Origin: JANNOG01 sp050329415
Lineage (GTDB): Bacteria > Actinomycetota > Actinomycetes > Actinomycetales > JBBAYJ01
Assembly: GCA_050329415.1 (NCBI GenBank)
Contig: JBHJOS010000115.1
Span: 1 to 9,456 of the forward strand
DNA length: 9,456 bases
Direction of reading: 5' to 3'
Notes under the pieces: generated by a model
Databases searched by the model: none
Told to the model about the DNA's origin: nothing
The model's input: the letters and a program-made list of their open reading frames with translations, nothing else
In this document: in pieces, positions 6,997 to 9,456 of the stretch
Numbering within the stretch: position 1 is the first letter of the stretch
Layout: each line of letters begins with the position of its first letter
Translations under genes and position numbers: made by a program

Positions 6997-8165
6997 GGCG
7001 CGGTCGGCAGGGCGATGCCGAGGCGGGGCAGGACCTCCTCGGCGATGAGGTGCAGCTGTTCGTCCATCGACTCCCGGGAGTGCCCGGGAAGGTCCGGGAA
7101 CAGGACGAGATGCTGCAGGTCGAGCAGCTCGGCGTACCCGCCGAGGGTGTCGACGACGTCGGCGATCGACCCGATGGCCATGACCTGGAGGTCCATGGAC
7201 TCCTCGAGCGTCGGACGGAAGGTGAACGGCCGGGGGGCGGTCTCGCCGGGCGGGAGGTAGGCCCGGAACCGGCCGTACGGTGAGAGGAACTTGCAGAACT
7301 CGTCGTGTCCGGGGCGCGCCTCGGCCATCGCCTGCTCGCGGGTGCGGGCGACGTGGACGTGGATGTTGAGGACCCGCTTCTCCCCCGGGGCGAGGGACCG
7401 GCCGTGGCGCTCGGCGGCCTCGCCGTAGGAGTCCCACAACCGCTTCGTGGCGGACGGGCTGGCGAGGGCGACCACCCCGCCGACGTCGTGGGCGGCCGCG
7501 AACTCCGTGGTCCGGCCAGGGCTGATCGGCATGACGAGCGGCAGCTCGCGGGTGGGCCGCGGGATCAGGGTGAGCTCGGTGACGGTGCTGCCGCGGTCGG
7601 GGATGCCCGGCGGCGGGAACGTGAAGTGCTTGCCGGAGAACGAGAACCGCTCGTTCCGCCACGCCAGGCGCATGACCTCCAGGCCCTCGGCGAACAGCTC
7701 CCAGTTCGTCTCGTTGTCGGCCCGGCTCATGTCGTTGTCGCCGGAGGCGACGACGCTGCCGAGGCTGCGCGCCTCCCGGGGGACGGTGCCGCGGCCGATG
7801 CCGACCTCCATCCGCCCGCCCGTGAGGATGTCGGCCATCGCGATGTCCTCGGCCAGGCGCAGCGGGTGCCACTGCGGGACCACGTTGAACATCTGCCCGG
7901 CGTGCAGTCGTCGCGTCACGCCGGCCAGGTGGACGCCGAACAGGACGAGGTTCGGGGTGACCTCGTAGCCCTCGTACTGGAAGTGATGCTCGGTCAGCCA
8001 CATCGTGTGGTAACCGAGCCGATCCGCCGTCCCGGCCCAGTGGACGAGGTTGTCGTAGCCGGCGACGACGGCGGTGTTGCCGTAGCGGCGGTCGGTCGGG
8101 GCGGGCGGTCCGGCACCGACGTCGGTCATGGGGACGCCGCCGTAGTAGTGGACGTCGACGCGCAT
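6993..8165 (-). CDS. LLM-class (bacterial luciferase-like) flavin-dependent oxidoreductase, first gene of the operon
   Basis: This 390-residue TIM-barrel protein of the luciferase-like monooxygenase superfamily would use reduced FMN (less likely F420) to oxygenate a small organic substrate. Family marks are the LuxA-like GYHTMWLTEHHF at 51-62, with E59-H60-H61 at the position of the catalytic LuxA histidine. RLAEDIAMADILTGGRMEVGIGRG follows across 103-126, the most conserved stretch of the superfamily. PISPGRTTEFAAA around 213-225 is part of the phosphate-binding region. It has no signal peptide. The ATG at 8165 has a GAGGA site 7 bases upstream. No flavin reductase is encoded nearby, so reduced flavin must come from elsewhere. 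Its 3' end overlaps the MTHFR-like gene by 4 bases. Relatives include alkanesulfonate, nitrilotriacetate and dimethylsulfone monooxygenases; the sequence does not decide among them. Confidence 0.9.
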   Translation of the reverse strand: MRVDVHYYGGVPMTDVGAGPPAPTDRRYGNTAVVAGYDNLVHWAGTADRLGYHTMWLTEHHFQYEGYEVTPNLVLFGVHLAGVTRRLHAGQMFNVVPQWHPLRLAEDIAMADILTGGRMEVGIGRGTVPREARSLGSVVASGDNDMSRADNETNWELFAEGLEVMRLAWRNERFSFSGKHFTFPPPGIPDRGSTVTELTLIPRPTRELPLVMPISPGRTTEFAAAHDVGGVVALASPSATKRLWDSYGEAAERHGRSLAPGEKRVLNIHVHVARTREQAMAEARPGHDEFCKFLSPYGRFRAYLPPGETAPRPFTFRPTLEESMDLQVMAIGSIADVVDTLGGYAELLDLQHLVLFPDLPGHSRESMDEQLHLIAEEVLPRLGIALPTAP

Positions 8166-8177
8166 GGCGGAATCCTC

Positions 8178-8240
8178 GTCACCGATCGTTTCGGCGGCGT
8201 GACGAGCTGGAACACACCCTGTGACCGATCTCCGTCACGC
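8178..8240. promoter_or_regulatory. inverted-repeat cluster (GTGAC/GTCAC half-sites) upstream of the catabolic operon
   Basis: The 69-base gap upstream of the LLM gene, together with the last bases of the preceding gene, carries four copies of one pentamer: GTCAC at 8178-8182, GTGAC at 8199-8203, GTGAC at 8221-8225 and GTCAC at 8234-8238. The outer pair is part of a perfect 8-base inverted repeat, GCGTGACG (8197-8204) with CGTCACGC (8233-8240). It sits where an operator or promoter for the seven-gene operon would be expected. A hairpin in the message is also possible; there is no T-run for a terminator. I see no convincing -35/-10 pair. Confidence 0.35.
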
Positions 8241-8960
8241 GTGCGCGGAGGTGACCGTGTCCCTTTCGTGCTCACGCGGCCCGGCCGGCTCCGGGCGGAT
8301 GCCGCGGACGAGCAGATAGGCGATCATCCAGAACTCGCCGACGGTCGCCAGGATGGTCAGCGCTTCGACGAGGACGGCGGGCGGATCCGCGAGCCCCAGC
8401 GCGACGAAGCCGCTGACGGCGTAGCCGACGCCGCCGACGACGAGAATCCAGCCGAGGACCCTCGGGAACCGCCGGGTGGACAGGGCGGCCCATCCCATGG
8501 GGATGAGCCAGAACCCGAAGAACAGCGTGCCCATGGCCCAGCTGTTCGTGCTGAGCTCGAACAGGAGACCGACGGTCGCGGCCTCGTCACCGCCCGGTGC
8601 CAGCGCGGGGTTGCCCGCCACGGCCACCGCGGTCGCCATGAAAGCTCCGCTGGCCATGATGGCCGCCGCATTCATGAGGCCGAACGCGGCCACGGCGAAG
8701 CCCGCCCACGGGGCACCCGCACCACGGAACAGCCGGTAGAACCAGACCGCGGCGAGCGCCTGCGCGGCGACGATGCCCATCTCGAGCAGCACGCCGACCC
8801 GGGCCAGAGCCTCCCGGTCGGTCAGGTTGGCCAGCGTCTGCGCGGGGTCACCGTCGGCGACGATCGCCGGCCGCACGAGCAGGAAGCCGAGCATGCCGAT
8901 GACGGCGAGAGCGAGGTACCACGCCCCCGTCGTCCGTCCGATGGTCCTGAGGTCATCCAT
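8235..8960 (-). CDS. DUF4386-type multi-pass membrane protein, function unknown
   Basis: This 241-residue integral membrane protein resembles the DUF4386 family. It shares the N-terminal IGRTTGAWYLALAVIGMLG helix, a loop with DPAQTLANL, and ALARVGVLLEMG leading into helix 2. Hydrophobic segments lie at about 12-30, 54-78, 84-116, 136-160, 166-190 and 196-219, so six or seven spans. The charged tail (222-241, rich in R, E and P) is probably cytoplasmic. The start is taken at the ATG at 8960-8958, which has GGAGGA 7 bases upstream; a GTG five codons earlier would swallow that site. The gene lies 69 bases upstream of the LLM gene on the same strand, so read-through into the operon is possible. 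Nothing ties the protein to that pathway. No catalytic motif is visible. Confidence 0.8.
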   Translation of the reverse strand: MDDLRTIGRTTGAWYLALAVIGMLGFLLVRPAIVADGDPAQTLANLTDREALARVGVLLEMGIVAAQALAAVWFYRLFRGAGAPWAGFAVAAFGLMNAAAIMASGAFMATAVAVAGNPALAPGGDEAATVGLLFELSTNSWAMGTLFFGFWLIPMGWAALSTRRFPRVLGWILVVGGVGYAVSGFVALGLADPPAVLVEALTILATVGEFWMIAYLLVRGIRPEPAGPREHERDTVTSAHA

Positions 8961-8967
8961 GGTTCGT

Positions 8968-8973
8968 TCCTCC
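8968..8973 (-). promoter_or_regulatory. ribosome binding site GGAGGA deciding the DUF4386 gene start
   Basis: GGAGGA on the minus strand lies 7 bases before the ATG at 8960. The upstream in-frame GTG at 8975-8973 overlaps this site and is therefore a poor start. Confidence 0.65.
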
Positions 8974-9109
8974 ACCTCGTCGTCTTCGTCGTCTCGTGGA
9001 CCTGCGTCTCACGCTCGACCAAGCCGACGACCGCCGCGAGGGGGCCGGCCGGACGTCCGCTCTGGTGCTGGCCCCAGCAAGGCGCGTGCCGATTCGCCCC
9101 ACCCCCACC

Positions 9110-9132
9110 GATCCTCGACAAATCGACGATCA
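9110..9132 (+). repeat. palindromic repeat copy 1 (centre CAAA)
   Basis: First of four copies of a 22-base near-palindrome followed by A. The ideal arm is GATCGTCGA, then a 4-base centre, then the arm's reverse complement TCGACGATC. This copy has GATCCTCGA as the left arm (one mismatch) and centre CAAA. Confidence 0.85.
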
Positions 9133-9141
9133 CAAGGTGGA

Positions 9142-9164
9142 GATCATCGATTTGTCGACGATCA
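9142..9164 (-). repeat. palindromic repeat copy 2 (centre TTTG)
   Basis: Second copy, with left arm GATCATCGA (one mismatch), centre TTTG and right arm TCGACGATC. Its centre is the reverse complement of copy 1's centre, so it is copy 1 in inverted orientation (20 of 22 bases match). It starts 32 bases after copy 1. Confidence 0.85.
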
Positions 9165-9192
9165 ACTCGCCTCGTGCGGCGTGTCACTGGAG

Positions 9193-9215
9193 GATCGTCG
9201 ACTTATCGACGATCA
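9193..9215 (+). repeat. palindromic repeat copy 3 (centre CTTA)
   Basis: Third copy, with perfect arms GATCGTCGA and TCGACGATC around centre CTTA. It starts 51 bases after copy 2. It differs from copy 1 in two centre bases (TT for AA) and at copy 1's arm mismatch. Confidence 0.88.
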
Positions 9216-9224
9216 CCTCAACGA

Positions 9225-9247
9225 GATCGTCGATAAGTCGACGATCA
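9225..9247 (-). repeat. palindromic repeat copy 4 (centre TAAG)
   Basis: Fourth copy, with perfect arms and centre TAAG. It is an exact inverted copy of copy 3 (22 of 22 bases) and starts 32 bases after it, matching the copy 1 to copy 2 spacing. Confidence 0.88.
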
Positions 9248-9456
9248 GCCCTGGTCGGGCACAACGTCGTGCACGGCCCGGGCGACGGCCTCGAACGGGC
9301 CTTCCAGACCAGGGCGATGACCCCGGACTGGAGTCTCAGCCCGGATCCACCGAGTGAGTTCTGTGTGATCGTGTCGGGTCGTTCTTGATCTTGATTCGTG
9401 GCGGTTCGGGGTGGCGGCGTGGTGAGGCCACCGGTCTTCCCGGTCTTTCCACTGGG

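Larger units (their letters stand above)
8961..9456. other. 496-base stretch without a convincing gene
   Basis: Bases 8961-9109 are the leader of the DUF4386 gene. They hold a short hairpin (TGCTGG at 9066-9071, CCAGCA at 9074-9079), and I see no clear promoter. Bases 9110-9247 hold the four-palindrome cluster. A 9-base inverted repeat, GCCCTGGTC (9248-9256) with GACCAGGGC (9307-9315), abuts it. At the right edge, all three minus-strand frames stay open for a while: stops at 9184-9186, 9245-9247 and 9336-9338. One could be the 3' end of a gene starting beyond the window. The frame ending at 9245-9247 has a protein-like tail (PFEAVARAVHDVVPDQG). The frame ending at 9336-9338 has a basic, proline-rich tail (PEPPRIKIKNDP). 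I cannot choose between them. A tandem 9-mer (CCGGTCTTC, CCGGTCTTT) lies at 9431-9448. Confidence 0.5.

Noticed and set aside
4753..7260. An 835-codon plus-strand open frame antisense to the deaminase, MTHFR-like and LLM genes
   Set aside because: Its translation is dominated by Arg, Gly, Pro and Gln without motifs. The minus strand carries recognised families throughout. Long antisense frames are expected where third positions are nearly always G or C.
8197..8240. Rho-independent terminator after the DUF4386 gene
   Set aside because: The inverted repeat has a 28-base loop, overlaps the stop codon and lacks a T-run, so an operator role is at least as likely.
7305..9236. A 643-codon plus-strand open frame antisense to the LLM and DUF4386 genes
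   Set aside because: It has low-complexity composition and no motifs, and it overlaps two convincing minus-strand genes.
9110..9247. A CRISPR array
   Set aside because: There are only four units, in alternating orientation, with 9- and 28-base gaps and near-complete palindromy. CRISPR repeats are direct with uniform spacers, and no cas genes are present.
9110..9247. parS, dif or a known plasmid iteron set
   Set aside because: The sequence does not match the bacterial parS consensus TGTTTCACGTGAAACA or the two-arm dif layout. Iterons are usually direct repeats. A novel binding site stays open, but none of these names fits.
9336..9455. C-terminal tail of an HNH/DUF222 (13E12-type) protein on the minus strand
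   Set aside because: The basic, proline-rich ending is reminiscent of such tails, but 39 low-complexity residues with no HNH motif in view are not enough to support a call.

Overview
The window is very GC-rich, with codons that strongly favour G or C in the third position, GTG starts and short gene overlaps. This is typical of a high-GC actinomycete. I cannot name the genus from the sequence; a Pseudonocardia-like soil actinobacterium is only a guess. Almost all coding capacity is on the minus strand. The long plus-strand frames are antisense shadows of those genes.

Layout from left to right: (1) bases 1-333 hold the 3' end of an unrecognised plus-strand gene. (2) Bases 378-8165 hold seven tightly packed minus-strand genes that look like one operon, transcribed right to left. 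In transcription order they are a luciferase-like (LLM) flavin oxidoreductase, a methylenetetrahydrofolate-reductase-like protein with an N-terminal four-cysteine module, a cytosine-deaminase-like amidohydrolase, an ABC ATPase, an ABC permease, an NMT1/THI5-like substrate-binding lipoprotein, and an FAD-linked oxidase. Three of the junctions are 4-base GTGA overlaps. (3) Bases 8235-8960 hold a DUF4386-type membrane protein on the same strand. (4) Bases 8961-9456 hold no convincing gene, but contain a cluster of four 22-base palindromes in alternating orientation, spaced 32, 51 and 32 bases apart.

Read together, the seven-gene block looks like an uptake-and-catabolism system. A NitT/TauT-type importer would bring in a small, probably nitrogen-containing (possibly heterocyclic or N-/S-methylated) compound. 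A flavin monooxygenase, a hydrolytic deaminase and an FAD oxidase would then process it, and the MTHFR-like protein suggests that a one-carbon unit is handled. The substrate cannot be read from the sequence. Two enzymes lack residues that define the canonical reactions of their families: the folate-contacting Gln of MTHFR and the pyrimidine-contacting Gln of cytosine deaminase. The block therefore probably does not act on the textbook substrates. No transcriptional regulator is encoded in the window.
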